Source: JALHST01 sp038316335 (lineage in GTDB: Bacteria; Bacteroidota; Bacteroidia; Flavobacteriales; Flavobacteriaceae). Taken from it: a stretch of DNA of 64,000 nucleotides. The notes under the pieces were generated by a model. The model saw nothing but the letters and a program-made list of their open reading frames with translations, made no database searches and was not told where the DNA came from. The DNA is taken from assembly GCA_038316335.1 (NCBI GenBank), contig JBBQAM010000009.1, positions 27,169 to 91,168 of the forward strand. The letters run 5' to 3'. Positions 1-9,638 of the stretch are shown piece by piece (the first letter of the stretch is position 1; the number at the start of each line of letters is the position of its first letter). Both the position numbers and the translations under genes were made by a program.

Positions 1-137
1 TAATACCGGTTGAATTTCAATGAACTAAAATAAATAGTTTGATACTATTTTGTATTTTTAGAATTGGAAAGTGATTTAAAATTATTTTCCGCCACTTCCT
101 CCCTGCATTTCTTATAATTCAATTTAATTCAGAAACC

Positions 138-1868
138 ATGAAAACAAAGGTAATATTGGGCACTATTGCGTTAGGCCTTTTGGTAATTACTGAAATTTTT
201 ATTGTCAGAATTCCAGGACCAACATCGAACCAGTTTGAAAGGGCCGGATACAATTTCATTCCTTGTACAGCGACCAATTTTTTGCTGAATAATGTAGACA
301 CCACCCGGCAAATTGCCCCTTTATTTGAGAATCTCGGAACGCTGGAATTTAAGATAAGTACTGAGAATGCCGAGGCCCAGACCTATTTTAACCAAGGCCT
401 AAGGCTTGCATATGCCTTTAACCATGCAGAGGCCCATCGCTCGTTTATGGAAGCTTCCAGATTAGATCCCAATTCAGCGATGACCTATTGGGGCCAGGCA
501 TACGCATTGGGACCAAACATAAATGACCCTTTACCTGACGATAATCGCAAGATCAATGCGTTTGAAGCTTTGGCAAAGGCAAAAAAATTAGCATCCAAGG
601 CGACCCCCAAAGAACAGGCCTTAATTGCAGCTTTGACTGCGAGATATAGCGATGATCTTACGAAGGATATCATCGAATTGAATATTGCCTACATGGACGC
701 CATGGCCAATGTGGTTAAAAAATATCCAAACGATGCAGACGTACAAGTCTTTTATGCGGAATCGGTTATGAATACGGTACCATGGAACTATTGGGACGCC
801 CAAGGCAAGCCTTCCCCAAATATAGCAGAAGCCAAAATTGCCCTTGAAAAAGCCATGAAAATCAATCCGGATCACCCAGGGGCCCACCATTATTACATTC
901 ATATGGTAGAACTTCCCTATCCGGATCTGGCCATAATAAGTGCCGATAAATTAGGAAAGCTAATGCCAGGAGCGGGTCACATCGTACATATGCCATCTCA
1001 TATTTATATTCGAGTCGGTCGCTATAAGGATGCCGTGGAAGTTAACCAAAAAGCAATTCTTGCCGATGAGGATTACATTTCCCAATGCTACTCCCAAGGT
1101 TTGTATCCTTTGTCTTATTATCCACACAACATTCATTTTCTATGGTCAGCGGCCAGTTTGCTGGGCGATAGCAAGGTTGCAATCGATGCCGCTAGGAAAA
1201 CAGCCGAAAAAGTCCCTATAGGCGAATTGATCAATCTCCCATTTCTTCAAGATTTCGCTTCAACCCCACTTCTGGCCTATACCCGATTTGGAAAATGGAA
1301 CGAAATTTTGACGATACCGGCACCAAGTTCAGACATTAAACATTTAAGTCTCATGAGGCACTATGCAAGAGGTATGGCCTTTACTAGAAAAGGGAATGCC
1401 AAGGAGGCCAAGGAGGAACTTGATGCCATTGAAGTGCTTCAAAAAGACAGTACACTTGCAAATTTGGTAGCCACTGCCAACAACAATTCGGCATCCATCG
1501 CAAATATTGCCTTTGAGGTACTGGCCGGCGAATTGGCATCCTTGAATGGAAATCTTACAAATGCCACTGAACATCTTAAAAAGGCGGTGGCCCTTGAGGA
1601 TGGTCTTGTATATACCGAGCCTGCTGCCTGGCATATTCCGACAAGACAGAATTTGGGAGCCATACTTCTAAAAGCTGCGAACTATACGGAAGCAGAAAAA
1701 ATCTATAAGCAAGATTTATCGAATCTCCGTCAAAATGGATGGTCTTTGATGGGATTATATCAGAGCCTTAAGGGTCAAGGTAAAATCGACGAAGCCAATC
1801 GCATCAAACAAGAATTTGATCGTGCCTGGCAATATGCCGATGTTGAAATAAATACTTCAGTTTTGTAA
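138..1868 (+). CDS. Tetratricopeptide repeat protein, membrane-anchored or exported
   Basis: A 576-residue protein that starts with an uncleaved-looking hydrophobic segment (about residues 5-24), so it is probably anchored in the inner membrane or exported. The rest is alpha-helical and repetitive. TPR-like pairs are visible around residues 75-120 (YFNQGLRLAYAFNHAEA, then MTYWGQAYALGPN), 225-250 and near the C-terminus around 515-560. This layout matches large bacterial TPR proteins of unknown function in which the repeat is followed by an ALGPNIN segment. The start is the first ATG after the upstream stop. No operon partner is adjacent. Role unknown; a protein-protein scaffold is an inference from the repeats. 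Confidence 0.85.
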   Translation: MKTKVILGTIALGLLVITEIFIVRIPGPTSNQFERAGYNFIPCTATNFLLNNVDTTRQIAPLFENLGTLEFKISTENAEAQTYFNQGLRLAYAFNHAEAHRSFMEASRLDPNSAMTYWGQAYALGPNINDPLPDDNRKINAFEALAKAKKLASKATPKEQALIAALTARYSDDLTKDIIELNIAYMDAMANVVKKYPNDADVQVFYAESVMNTVPWNYWDAQGKPSPNIAEAKIALEKAMKINPDHPGAHHYYIHMVELPYPDLAIISADKLGKLMPGAGHIVHMPSHIYIRVGRYKDAVEVNQKAILADEDYISQCYSQGLYPLSYYPHNIHFLWSAASLLGDSKVAIDAARKTAEKVPIGELINLPFLQDFASTPLLAYTRFGKWNEILTIPAPSSDIKHLSLMRHYARGMAFTRKGNAKEAKEELDAIEVLQKDSTLANLVATANNNSASIANIAFEVLAGELASLNGNLTNATEHLKKAVALEDGLVYTEPAAWHIPTRQNLGAILLKAANYTEAEKIYKQDLSNLRQNGWSLMGLYQSLKGQGKIDEANRIKQEFDRAWQYADVEINTSVL

Positions 1869-2172
1869 AATCATCCTTCTTAATGGAATTCGCTTTTATG
1901 GGTTCGTTTTCTGAATCTATTCAAAAAACCAATTCTTAAGGTTATTGATGAAATACCAATCGTAAAATCGCTCCAATTAACTGGTATGAATATATATAAT
2001 TGGAAATTGCAAATAAAAGGGGGGGGGGTGATATAGTGCATAACATAGCCTTAAAAATTAGTAATACATCTACGGCCCATACACCTTAAGTTGCTAGAGT
2101 GAACGAATAACCTCCACAGGTTAAAATAAAATAGTGATAAGTTGCCTAAATTTAGCTGGGCAATATAAAATC
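1869..2172. other. Non-coding gap with a G10 homopolymer
   Basis: A 304-base gap between the convergent TPR gene and the nitronate-monooxygenase-like gene. I see no ORF with coding character and no clear terminator hairpin. Its one striking feature is a run of ten G residues at 2019-2028, preceded by AAATAAAA, in otherwise AT-rich sequence. Confidence 0.6.
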
Positions 2173-3126
2173 CTAAAACGAATCGTCTTGAAGGGCCAGT
2201 TTTGAGAGCATATATTCTTGAATGATTTCAGAAACTATATCGGCCGCCGGTTTTATTTCATGGATCAGGGCAGCTACCTGTCCGATTTCAAGTTCGCCTT
2301 CGACCATATCGCCTTCGAACATGCCGTGTTTGGCGCGGGCTCTTCCTAATAGTTCCTTTAATTGCACTGGGGTCGCACAAGCGGCATAGGCCTTTTGAAC
2401 ATCGTCGTAAAATTTATTTTTGATCAGACGCACAGGCGCCAATTCCTTTAAGGTCAATTGGGTCTCCCCTTCGCCCACTTCCACTACTTTTTGCTTGAAC
2501 AAGATATGGGATGAAGCTTCATGGGTCGCCACGAATCGACTGCCTACTTGTACGGCATCCGCTCCTAAAACCATCATGGCCAACATGGCCTTCCCGGTGG
2601 CTATTCCTCCGGCGGCGATCAAGGGTATGGAAATCCTCTCTTTAACCGCTGGGACCAACACCAGTGTTGTGGTTTCATCCCTACCATTGTGCCCCCCTGC
2701 CTCAAATCCTTCGGCTACTACGGCATCGACCCCAGCAGCTTGGGCTTTTAAGGCAAATCTGACACTACTCACTACATGTACCACAGTAATCCCTTTTTCC
2801 TTTAAAATAGACGTATACGTATTTGGATTTCCGGCAGAGGTAAAGACGACTTTCACCCCGGAATCGATAATGATATCGATTATTTTGTCAACTTCTGGAT
2901 ACATTAAGGGCACATTGACCCCAAACGGATTTTTCGTTGCCAATTGACATTTTTCAATATGTTCCCTCAAGATATCCGGGTACATACTTCCTGCTCCAAT
3001 AAGGCCCAGTCCGCCGGCATTCGAGACTGTGGAAGCCAATCGCCAACCACTTGCCCACACCATCCCCGCTTGAATCAAGGGGTATTGAATTCCAAAAAGT
3101 CGTGTTATTCTATTTTGCTTGGCCAT
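2173..3126 (-). CDS. Nitronate monooxygenase family FMN enzyme
   Basis: TIM-barrel flavoprotein of the 2-nitropropane dioxygenase / nitronate monooxygenase family, about 317 residues, normal for the family. The sequence shows the N-terminal PLIQAGM segment, the VAEGFEAGGHNGR loop (His in the active-site region) and IPLIAAGGIA followed by GADAVQVGSRF, the FMN phosphate-binding half of the barrel. The open frame extends 32 residues further upstream, but that extension is not conserved-looking, and the family starts at MAKQNRITRLFG, so I set the start at 3126. It follows mnmA on the same strand after about 127 bases. The family oxidises nitronates or acts as an NADH:flavin enoyl reductase; the substrate here is not decidable. 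Confidence 0.88.
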   Translation of the reverse strand: MAKQNRITRLFGIQYPLIQAGMVWASGWRLASTVSNAGGLGLIGAGSMYPDILREHIEKCQLATKNPFGVNVPLMYPEVDKIIDIIIDSGVKVVFTSAGNPNTYTSILKEKGITVVHVVSSVRFALKAQAAGVDAVVAEGFEAGGHNGRDETTTLVLVPAVKERISIPLIAAGGIATGKAMLAMMVLGADAVQVGSRFVATHEASSHILFKQKVVEVGEGETQLTLKELAPVRLIKNKFYDDVQKAYAACATPVQLKELLGRARAKHGMFEGDMVEGELEIGQVAALIHEIKPAADIVSEIIQEYMLSKLALQDDSF

Positions 3127-3253
3127 TTCATCGTGGATCAAATGGAAAGATATCGCATTCGGCTTAAACTTAAAAATAACTTTTCGTGCTTTTCCCGTCA
3201 CCAAAGGCAATTCGTTTGCCAAAGAAGTATGACGTTAACTTGAACACAGGCAG

Positions 3254-4444
3254 TTAGGAAATGACGCCTGACCCGATTAATTCATCGTCAAGGTACCACG
3301 CCACAAATTGTCCTTCGGTGATAGCCGATTGTTTCTCCTCAAAATCGACGTACAGCCCGTTGTCTATTTTATATAATCTGGCTTTCTGAAGGGGCTGCCT
3401 ATAGCGAATTCGGGCCATTACTTCGAGGATGCCATCGGTTTTAAGTGCCAAATCCGGGCGTATCCAATGCAGTTCATCATTGCAAACAAACAGCGTCCTT
3501 CGGTACAATCCAGGGTGGGATTTCCCTTGTCCTGTATAAATGATATTTTCTTGAACATCGGTTTCAATAACAAAAAGTGGTTCTTTGGTACCGCCCACAT
3601 CAAGCCCTTTACGCTGACCTTTCGTAAAATAATGAGCCCCTTGATGCTCCCCGACCACTTTACCGTCCTGAATACTATATACAGGCTTTGTAGCCTCATA
3701 AGCCAACTCGGCGGCCTTTGAAGCAAAAGACGGCCTTGAACGCCGGAACTGAGGAACATCGGACGGCACTTCGACGATGACACCCTTTTTGGGTTTTAAC
3801 TTTTGTTGCAAAAAATCAGGCAGTCTAACCTTCCCGATAAAGCAAAGCCCTTGTGAATCTTTTTTATCGGCGGTTATCAAATGATTATCGGCGGCGATGC
3901 TTCGAACCTCAGGTTTCGTCAATTCGCCAATCGGAAATAAGGTTTTAGACAATTGATCCTGGGATAACTGGCATAGGAAGTACGATTGGTCTTTATTGCC
4001 GTCGACCCCGGCCAACAAACGGTAGGTTTTGGAACCCGTGTCATTGGGGATTACTTCCTTTCGACAGTAGTGCCCCGTAGCCACAAAGTCAGCGCCCAAT
4101 TGCAGCGCGATTTTTAAAAAAACATCGAACTTTATTTCACGATTGCATAGAATATCGGGATTGGGTGTTCTGCCCAACTCGTATTCACGAAACATATAAT
4201 CAACGATGCGCTCCTTGTATACTGCACTCAAGTCGACAGTTTGAAAAGGAATTCCCAACTTTTCGGCTACTATTAGGGCGTCATTACTGTCCTCTAACCA
4301 AGGACATTCCTCGGAAATGGTAACTGAATCGTCGTGCCAGTTTTTCATAAAAAGACCGATTACCTCATACCCTTGTTCCTTTAGAAGAAATGCGGCAACA
4401 CTTGAATCTACTCCCCCGGAAAGTCCGACAACTACTTTTTTCAT
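3254..4444 (-). CDS. mnmA: tRNA-specific 2-thiouridylase MnmA
   Basis: Installs sulfur at C2 of the wobble uridine in tRNAs for Lys, Glu and Gln. The 396-residue product begins with the ATP-binding PP-loop motif SGGVDSS (residues 9-15). It has the catalytic cysteine in NPDILCNREIKF (Cys100) and the second persulfide cysteine in GLCFIGK (Cys201), so both redox-active cysteines are present. A longer frame reaches 4561, but its extra 39 residues are hydrophobic junk, and MKKVVVGLSGG is the conserved family start. A -7-like TATTTTTG lies just upstream on the minus strand. The next gene downstream is the nitronate-monooxygenase-like flavoprotein. Confidence 0.97.
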   Translation of the reverse strand: MKKVVVGLSGGVDSSVAAFLLKEQGYEVIGLFMKNWHDDSVTISEECPWLEDSNDALIVAEKLGIPFQTVDLSAVYKERIVDYMFREYELGRTPNPDILCNREIKFDVFLKIALQLGADFVATGHYCRKEVIPNDTGSKTYRLLAGVDGNKDQSYFLCQLSQDQLSKTLFPIGELTKPEVRSIAADNHLITADKKDSQGLCFIGKVRLPDFLQQKLKPKKGVIVEVPSDVPQFRRSRPSFASKAAELAYEATKPVYSIQDGKVVGEHQGAHYFTKGQRKGLDVGGTKEPLFVIETDVQENIIYTGQGKSHPGLYRRTLFVCNDELHWIRPDLALKTDGILEVMARIRYRQPLQKARLYKIDNGLYVDFEEKQSAITEGQFVAWYLDDELIGSGVIS

Positions 4445-4726
4445 CGTTAAAATCAAAATGCAAAAATACAAAATTGCAATTTGAATGGTGCTGGTTATTA
4501 AAGGCTGATTTTTAATACCGTACCATTCATGGATTACTTTACTACTTCTCACTAGCAACAAATGGGTTTTCCTTGGCTGTTATTGGTATTGCTTTTATTT
4601 TGTTTAACTATTAATCTTAAAACATAAACATAAGTTAAATAATTTTGAAATTAGAAGTGTATGTTTATTTTTGTTTAATCTTTTTAATTTTTTGATAAAC
4701 AAAACTAATTTTCTAAAACCCTTACT

Positions 4727-6598
4727 ATGAAAAAATTACGAAATTTTCAGGGTATAGTTTTTATGGCCTTGTCGGCGCTCTTTGTCCTTTCCTGTGACAA
4801 CAACAACGACAACCCAATGCCTATGCCCCAACAAGTGAACATTGTTCAAACGGCTCAGAACGCTGAATCGTTAAGCTCTTTAGTAGCTGCCTTATCAAAG
4901 GCAGATGAGAGTCCGAACAACGATTTGATCACCGCCCTCAGCGATGAGAATGGTTCTTTTACCGTATTGGCGCCCTCCAATGAAGCCTTTACCGATTTGT
5001 TAAGCCGATTGGATGGCTTTAACTCTTTGGACGATTTCAATACCCCCGAACTACAAGATCTTTTGGCCACTATCCTGAAGTATCATGTAATTGCCGGTGC
5101 AGCTGTAGCTTCAGGAGATCTTACCCAAGGGCAGGAAATAACCACCCTTGGAGGAGAAAAAATCACCGTATCATTAGAGAATGGAGTGTCTTTTGAAGAT
5201 GCGGCCGGCGAATTCGCGAACGTTACTTCGGCGAACATTGCAACTTCCAACGGTATCGTTCATATCATCGATAAGGTGCTCTTACCTCAGGAAGCTATTG
5301 ACGCATTGAACGGCACATTGCTTTTCTCGATTACCGACTTAGCGATTTCCAATCCTAATTTAAGCAGTTTGGTGGCCGCGCTCTTAGCTGCGGATGGAGA
5401 TTTACCTACCGTGCTCCAAGGCCCTGGCCCATTTACCGTATTAGCCCCTACCAATGAGGCCTTTGATGCCTTTCTGAATGGAGCGTCATTGAGCGATATA
5501 CCGAAAGAGGTACTTACCCAAGTATTATTAAACCATGTAATTTCAGGTAGTATTGCTTCAGAAACCTTGATTGCCGCCGGTTCAGGATATACCTCAACAT
5601 TGGCAGATGGTCCTATTGCCGATAGCAAATTGAGTATCTATTACAACACCGAAGATGGAGTAGAATTCAATGGTGTCTCTAAAGTCATCACTCCAGATGT
5701 TAAAGCGCTCAATGGTATCGTTCATGTAGTCGATGCCGTAATCGGTCTTCCAAATATTGTCGATCATGCCTTGGCCAATGGGCAATTATCCGAGCTTGTT
5801 GGTGCATTGACAGCGAATGGGAATACCACATTTACTGATTTATTATCGTCAACCGATACCAATTTTACCGTCTTTGCGCCGATTAATTCAGCCTTTACGG
5901 CTTTTACCAATCCAGATGGCAATGAACTCAATACCATTTTAGCGAATCACGTTATTGCAGGAAGCGCTGCCCTCTCAGGTGGTTTAATGAATATGTATGT
6001 GAACAGCGCGGCGACCAATGCTGATGGTGACGCACTGAGCTTATATATAAATACCGATGATGGTGTGACCTTGAATGGAACCAGCCATGTTGTAATCGCA
6101 GATATTGTTGCGACAAATGGCATTATCCATGCCGTAGACGCGGTTATCGACTTGCCGAAGGTTACTACTTTTGCCACGGCCGATCCAACATTTGCAACCT
6201 TGGTAGCGGCCCTGACCGCGTATCCTTCCTTTACATATGTCAATGCATTACAAACTCCGAATGGTAGTTCGCCGGCTCCCTTTACCGTTTTTGCTCCGAC
6301 CAATGAGGCTTTCACCACCTTATTAACCGATCTAGGGCTAACCGGACTTTCTGAAATTCCAGAAGGTACCTTGGCTTCCGTACTGGAGCTACATGTGATT
6401 GCCGGCGCCAATGTGAGAGCTGAGGATTTAGAAGGTCTTGATGGTGCGAATGTCACCACTTTGGGCGGACAGGATATCGTCATAGATGCCGGCACACCTG
6501 CAGTAATTGGCCCGGATGCAGTTTCGAATCCGATTGTGGCCACCAATGTACAGGCGATGAATGGCGTAATCCACGCCATAAGTCGTGTCATACGATAA
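4727..6598 (+). CDS. Lipoprotein with four fasciclin (FAS1) domains
   Basis: A 623-residue exported lipoprotein. The signal ends at LSC with the lipid-modified cysteine at residue 23, followed by a flexible Asn/Asp-rich linker. Four FAS1 domains follow in tandem, at roughly 45-187, 203-342, 346-480 and 484-622. Each has an H1-type FTVLAPSNEAF / FTVFAPTNEAF block and an H2-type block ending in NGIVHxxDxVL. FAS1 domains mediate adhesion to matrix proteins, polysaccharides or cells. The sorting signal lacks an obvious Asp right after Cys+1 beyond the D24 seen here. The gene is monocistronic and closed by a strong terminator at 6621. Confidence 0.93.
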   Translation: MKKLRNFQGIVFMALSALFVLSCDNNNDNPMPMPQQVNIVQTAQNAESLSSLVAALSKADESPNNDLITALSDENGSFTVLAPSNEAFTDLLSRLDGFNSLDDFNTPELQDLLATILKYHVIAGAAVASGDLTQGQEITTLGGEKITVSLENGVSFEDAAGEFANVTSANIATSNGIVHIIDKVLLPQEAIDALNGTLLFSITDLAISNPNLSSLVAALLAADGDLPTVLQGPGPFTVLAPTNEAFDAFLNGASLSDIPKEVLTQVLLNHVISGSIASETLIAAGSGYTSTLADGPIADSKLSIYYNTEDGVEFNGVSKVITPDVKALNGIVHVVDAVIGLPNIVDHALANGQLSELVGALTANGNTTFTDLLSSTDTNFTVFAPINSAFTAFTNPDGNELNTILANHVIAGSAALSGGLMNMYVNSAATNADGDALSLYINTDDGVTLNGTSHVVIADIVATNGIIHAVDAVIDLPKVTTFATADPTFATLVAALTAYPSFTYVNALQTPNGSSPAPFTVFAPTNEAFTTLLTDLGLTGLSEIPEGTLASVLELHVIAGANVRAEDLEGLDGANVTTLGGQDIVIDAGTPAVIGPDAVSNPIVATNVQAMNGVIHAISRVIR

Positions 6599-6620
6599 TG
6601 CCAAAATCATTAAGATTCAG

Positions 6621-6650
6621 AAGGAGCCGCAAATTGTGGCTCCTTTTTTT
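6621..6650 (+). terminator. Rho-independent terminator of the FAS1 gene
   Basis: An 11-bp stem (AAGGAGCCGCA pairing with TGTGGCTCCTT, one G-T wobble) with a 3-base loop, followed by a run of T. It lies 22 bases past the FAS1 stop codon. Confidence 0.85.
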
Positions 6651-6824
6651 ATGAGCATTTAAAGTGTGTATTCGGCCATTTTAAGATGGCGATAAAATAC
6701 AAACAACAACCATCGGCCTGTTAGCATACAAAAATTGCCGCTTGACAACTATTAATTTTTTTTAGTGACTATTAAGGGCATCTTTGACATCCCAAATCTT
6801 ACCAAACTTAACCTACTTATTGCT

Positions 6825-6855
6825 AAAAACCCCGATCCAATGGTCGGGGTTTTTT
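6825..6855 (-). terminator. Terminator of the DUF6515-type gene, bidirectional shape
   Basis: Stem AAAAACCCCGA / TCGGGGTTTTT with an 8-base loop. It has T tracts on both strands and lies 27 bases beyond the stop of the minus-strand gene at 6883, so it serves that gene and could back up the FAS1 terminator. Confidence 0.8.
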
Positions 6856-6882
6856 AGTACTATCAACTTTTTTAGATCATTA

Positions 6883-7437
6883 CTATTCTGAATCATCCAG
6901 AACCTCGATTACTTCATATCCTCCGTCGATTAATTTGTACACCGCTTCATTAAGCTCATAAGCCGAAACCCCATCAAAATCAATTTCCTCAGCATCCGCG
7001 GGAAGCTCCTTTACTACTGCGCTTTCAGGCGGTCTCACAATTTGGAACTCTTCCCCGATGGGTTGATAGAATACCCCGTCGGCATAATGATAAACAGCTC
7101 CACGTACCATAAGCCTAACAGCGGTCCTCGGTAGTATACGTACTCTAAACCCCCTTGGCGGGAAGGTCCTTATGTAAGCACCTTTTTTTGCAATGAAGAA
7201 CATACCAGCGACAGGATAATAGGCAACGCTTCTGTGCATTACTGCCACAGTCCCGTTGGGGAGTCGCCTTAGAGTTCTTCGTACGACCCTTCGTTTATGC
7301 CTTCTTATTTTTCTTTTCGCAGTTCTTACTTTTACCACCTTCTCCCTTCTAGGTCGCACCGTTTGTGCTTCTGAATTCTGGCACGGAAAAAGGAAGACAA
7401 TCAAAAGCAGACCTAAAACGTATTTCAAATTTTTCAT
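6883..7437 (-). CDS. Small exported basic protein, DUF6515-like
   Basis: A 184-residue protein with a Sec signal peptide (about residues 1-24, ending near SEAQ). A very basic stretch follows at about 28-60, rich in RRxKRR. A globular part has the pattern Y-x-NGVFY-like (YHYADGVFYQPIGEEF) then IVRPPESAVVKELP, which I recognise as the DUF6515 family of exported Bacteroidota proteins. The C-terminal 40 residues are acidic. No catalytic residues are evident and the function is unknown. The opposite charges at the two ends suggest contact with polyanions such as LPS or RNA, which is inference only. Confidence 0.8.
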   Translation of the reverse strand: MKNLKYVLGLLLIVFLFPCQNSEAQTVRPRREKVVKVRTAKRKIRRHKRRVVRRTLRRLPNGTVAVMHRSVAYYPVAGMFFIAKKGAYIRTFPPRGFRVRILPRTAVRLMVRGAVYHYADGVFYQPIGEEFQIVRPPESAVVKELPADAEEIDFDGVSAYELNEAVYKLIDGGYEVIEVLDDSE

Positions 7438-7583
7438 ACCTTTTAATTTTTATGGTTATTCCACACTAGGACGATACTTTGTGGAAAAAGTTTAATCATT
7501 TGTATTTTATCGATACTAGATGGACTTTCATGGAACCCTAAGCCGATGTGCTAAGCCTTGAAAAAACTCAAGTTAAGGCCCAA

Positions 7584-7616
7584 AAAAAGTGCTTGATCAT
7601 AGATCAAGCACTTTTT
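7584..7616 (-). terminator. Terminator of the pyrG-yidC transcript
   Basis: A perfect 15-bp stem (AAAAAGTGCTTGATC and its complement) with an ATA loop. It lies 24 bases past the yidC stop on the minus strand and has U tracts in both directions. Confidence 0.85.
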
Positions 7617-7639
7617 CTTGTTTGTTCTGTTATCAACGA

Positions 7640-9493
7640 CTATCGCTTCCCGATTTTTTTCTGCTCTTCAGCTTGTTCCATCATTTCACGCATTTTACGT
7701 TGGAATTTGTTTTCCGATTTCGGTTTTAATTTATTTTCCTGAATTTGGGCATGAATCTTGGCATCGTCCAAAATAAAATTCTTGATGACGAGCATAATTC
7801 CGATAGTTATGAGGTTTGAAACGAAATAATAAAGACTCAAACCACTGGCATAATTGTTAAAGAAGAAGAGCATCATAAAAGGCATCAGGTACATAATGAA
7901 CTTCATGTTGGGCATACCTGGTTGTTGCGGCATATTCTGACCTGTGGTCATCATCATATAAAAGAAAATTGCTATCGATGCCAAAATGGGAAAAAGGCTT
8001 ACATGATCTCCATAAAACGGGATATTAAATGGCAAATGTGCGATGGCGTCATAGGACGAAAGGTCATCGGCCCACAGGAACGATTTTTGTCGCAACGTGA
8101 ACGAGGTCGGGAAGAACATGAAAAGCGCATAAAAAATAGGCATTTGCAATAAGGCCGGTACACATCCACTCATCGGACTTACCCCAGCCTTGCCATACAA
8201 TTTCATGGTTTCCTGTTGCTTTTTCATGGCATTGTCCTTGTATTTTTCATTTAGTTCGGCCAATTCAGGTTTCAAAACTTTCATCTTGGCTTGTGACAGA
8301 TATGATTTGTAGGTCACTGGAGACATAGCAATTCGCACTAGGACCGTCATGATAATTATTGCAATTCCCGCAGGAAGAAAAGAGCTCAAAAATGAATAAA
8401 ACGGGGTAAAGACATAGCGGTTGATCCATCCAAAAATTCCCCAGCCAAAAGAAATGGAATCATCAAGTGCCAAATCCCCATATTTTTCCAATACTTTGGC
8501 ATCGGTCGGACCATAATACCAATACATGTTCTGTGACAGTTCGCCTCCATCGACCTTTAGTGGTATTGAAGCGGCAAATTCCTTCGTAAAACCTTGTGTA
8601 TGACTTTCTTCCTTCACCAAGTTTTTGGAAGTCATTTCAGCACTTTCAAAACTACCCTTGGCAGCCAAGATCGAACTAAAGAAGTGCTGTCTGTAGGACA
8701 ACCATTTTAAATCGGTCCCAGTTTTATCATCATCCCTGCCTAGGGATAAATAGCTGATTTTACCATCTTCATGGTTATAGGTAAGTTCGGTATACCGATT
8801 TTCATACTGTATGCTCTTACTATGTCGGATACCATTCAAATGCCAATCCATTTTAATGGGCTGACCCGCATTGAATACACCATTCAAACCTTGAGAGCGA
8901 ATGCTAAAATCGACCAGATAATCAGCTGGTTTCATTTCATAGCGATACTCAAGGAACTGGGTGGGCGAGGTCTTGGCCTTCATAGACAAGACTTGGTTGT
9001 TACCGCTTTTTGTCAGTGTCGGCTCAAAGAAAAGATCTTTTGTATTTAAAATCCGATTGTCAGAAGTTGCAAACTGTAGATTAAAGGAAGCATTGCCATC
9101 CTTGATCAGATAAACCGGTATCGAATCAAAGGTTTTATATTTTTTCATGCGGGCCTCAATGATCTGGCCCCCTTCATTACTTATTTCTAGATACAGCAAA
9201 TCGTTTTCCAATTTGGTGGTCCCGGCAGAAGGCGCCATGTATCCAAAAGCACCAATCTTAGTTTTATAGGCTGCTACGGCCGTCGAGTCCTGAATATCTA
9301 TTTTTATGGGTTCCGGAACGGACATTTCCTCCTCCTTGGTCGATGTAGACGCTGCCTCGACCTGTTCCTGTTTCGCCTTTTGTGCTTCCAATTCTTCAGG
9401 GGTGGGCCTGTTCTGATAGAACATAAAAATTAGAATTCCAAAAATAAGTACAAAGCCGATGATCGAATTTATATCGATTTTCTTTTCTTCCAT
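7640..9493 (-). CDS. yidC: Membrane protein insertase YidC
   Basis: Inserts and folds inner-membrane proteins, alone or with SecYEG. It has 617 residues, the usual Bacteroidota length. The N-terminal transmembrane helix spans about 10-27. A large periplasmic beta-sandwich domain follows (about 80-345). The conserved five-helix insertase core begins near residue 355 (FYSFLSSFLPAGIAIIIM, then YKSYLSQAKMKVLKPELAELN, MSGCVPALLQMPIFYALF). The C-terminal tail after about 575 is strongly basic, as expected for ribosome contact. It lies 145 bases downstream of pyrG on the same strand and ends at the strong hairpin near 7600. Confidence 0.97.
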   Translation of the reverse strand: MEEKKIDINSIIGFVLIFGILIFMFYQNRPTPEELEAQKAKQEQVEAASTSTKEEEMSVPEPIKIDIQDSTAVAAYKTKIGAFGYMAPSAGTTKLENDLLYLEISNEGGQIIEARMKKYKTFDSIPVYLIKDGNASFNLQFATSDNRILNTKDLFFEPTLTKSGNNQVLSMKAKTSPTQFLEYRYEMKPADYLVDFSIRSQGLNGVFNAGQPIKMDWHLNGIRHSKSIQYENRYTELTYNHEDGKISYLSLGRDDDKTGTDLKWLSYRQHFFSSILAAKGSFESAEMTSKNLVKEESHTQGFTKEFAASIPLKVDGGELSQNMYWYYGPTDAKVLEKYGDLALDDSISFGWGIFGWINRYVFTPFYSFLSSFLPAGIAIIIMTVLVRIAMSPVTYKSYLSQAKMKVLKPELAELNEKYKDNAMKKQQETMKLYGKAGVSPMSGCVPALLQMPIFYALFMFFPTSFTLRQKSFLWADDLSSYDAIAHLPFNIPFYGDHVSLFPILASIAIFFYMMMTTGQNMPQQPGMPNMKFIMYLMPFMMLFFFNNYASGLSLYYFVSNLITIGIMLVIKNFILDDAKIHAQIQENKLKPKSENKFQRKMREMMEQAEEQKKIGKR

Positions 9494-9638
9494 TTAAAAC
9501 AATTTTACGTTGCTGCCGCAGCGGTGTGATCCTTTGAAGGATTTGGATTAGTATTATGTGGGGCTAATTCAAATGAAATTAGCATCTTGGCTAGCGTATT
9601 ATGGTTTTGCCGAGCAAATATATGGCCATTTATGTAGT

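Noticed and set aside
2420..2947. A 175-residue open frame on the plus strand
   Set aside because: It lies wholly inside the minus-strand nitronate-monooxygenase-like gene and shows low-complexity Ser/Thr/Pro composition typical of a shadow.
5947..6591. A 214-residue open frame on the minus strand opposite the FAS1 gene
   Set aside because: Shadow of a repetitive, clearly coding plus-strand gene with four FAS1 domains; the reverse frame has no recognisable domain.
4727..6598. Repeats that could look like an array
   Set aside because: They are diverged protein-domain repeats (FAS1), not short direct repeats with spacers; no CRISPR array is present in the window.
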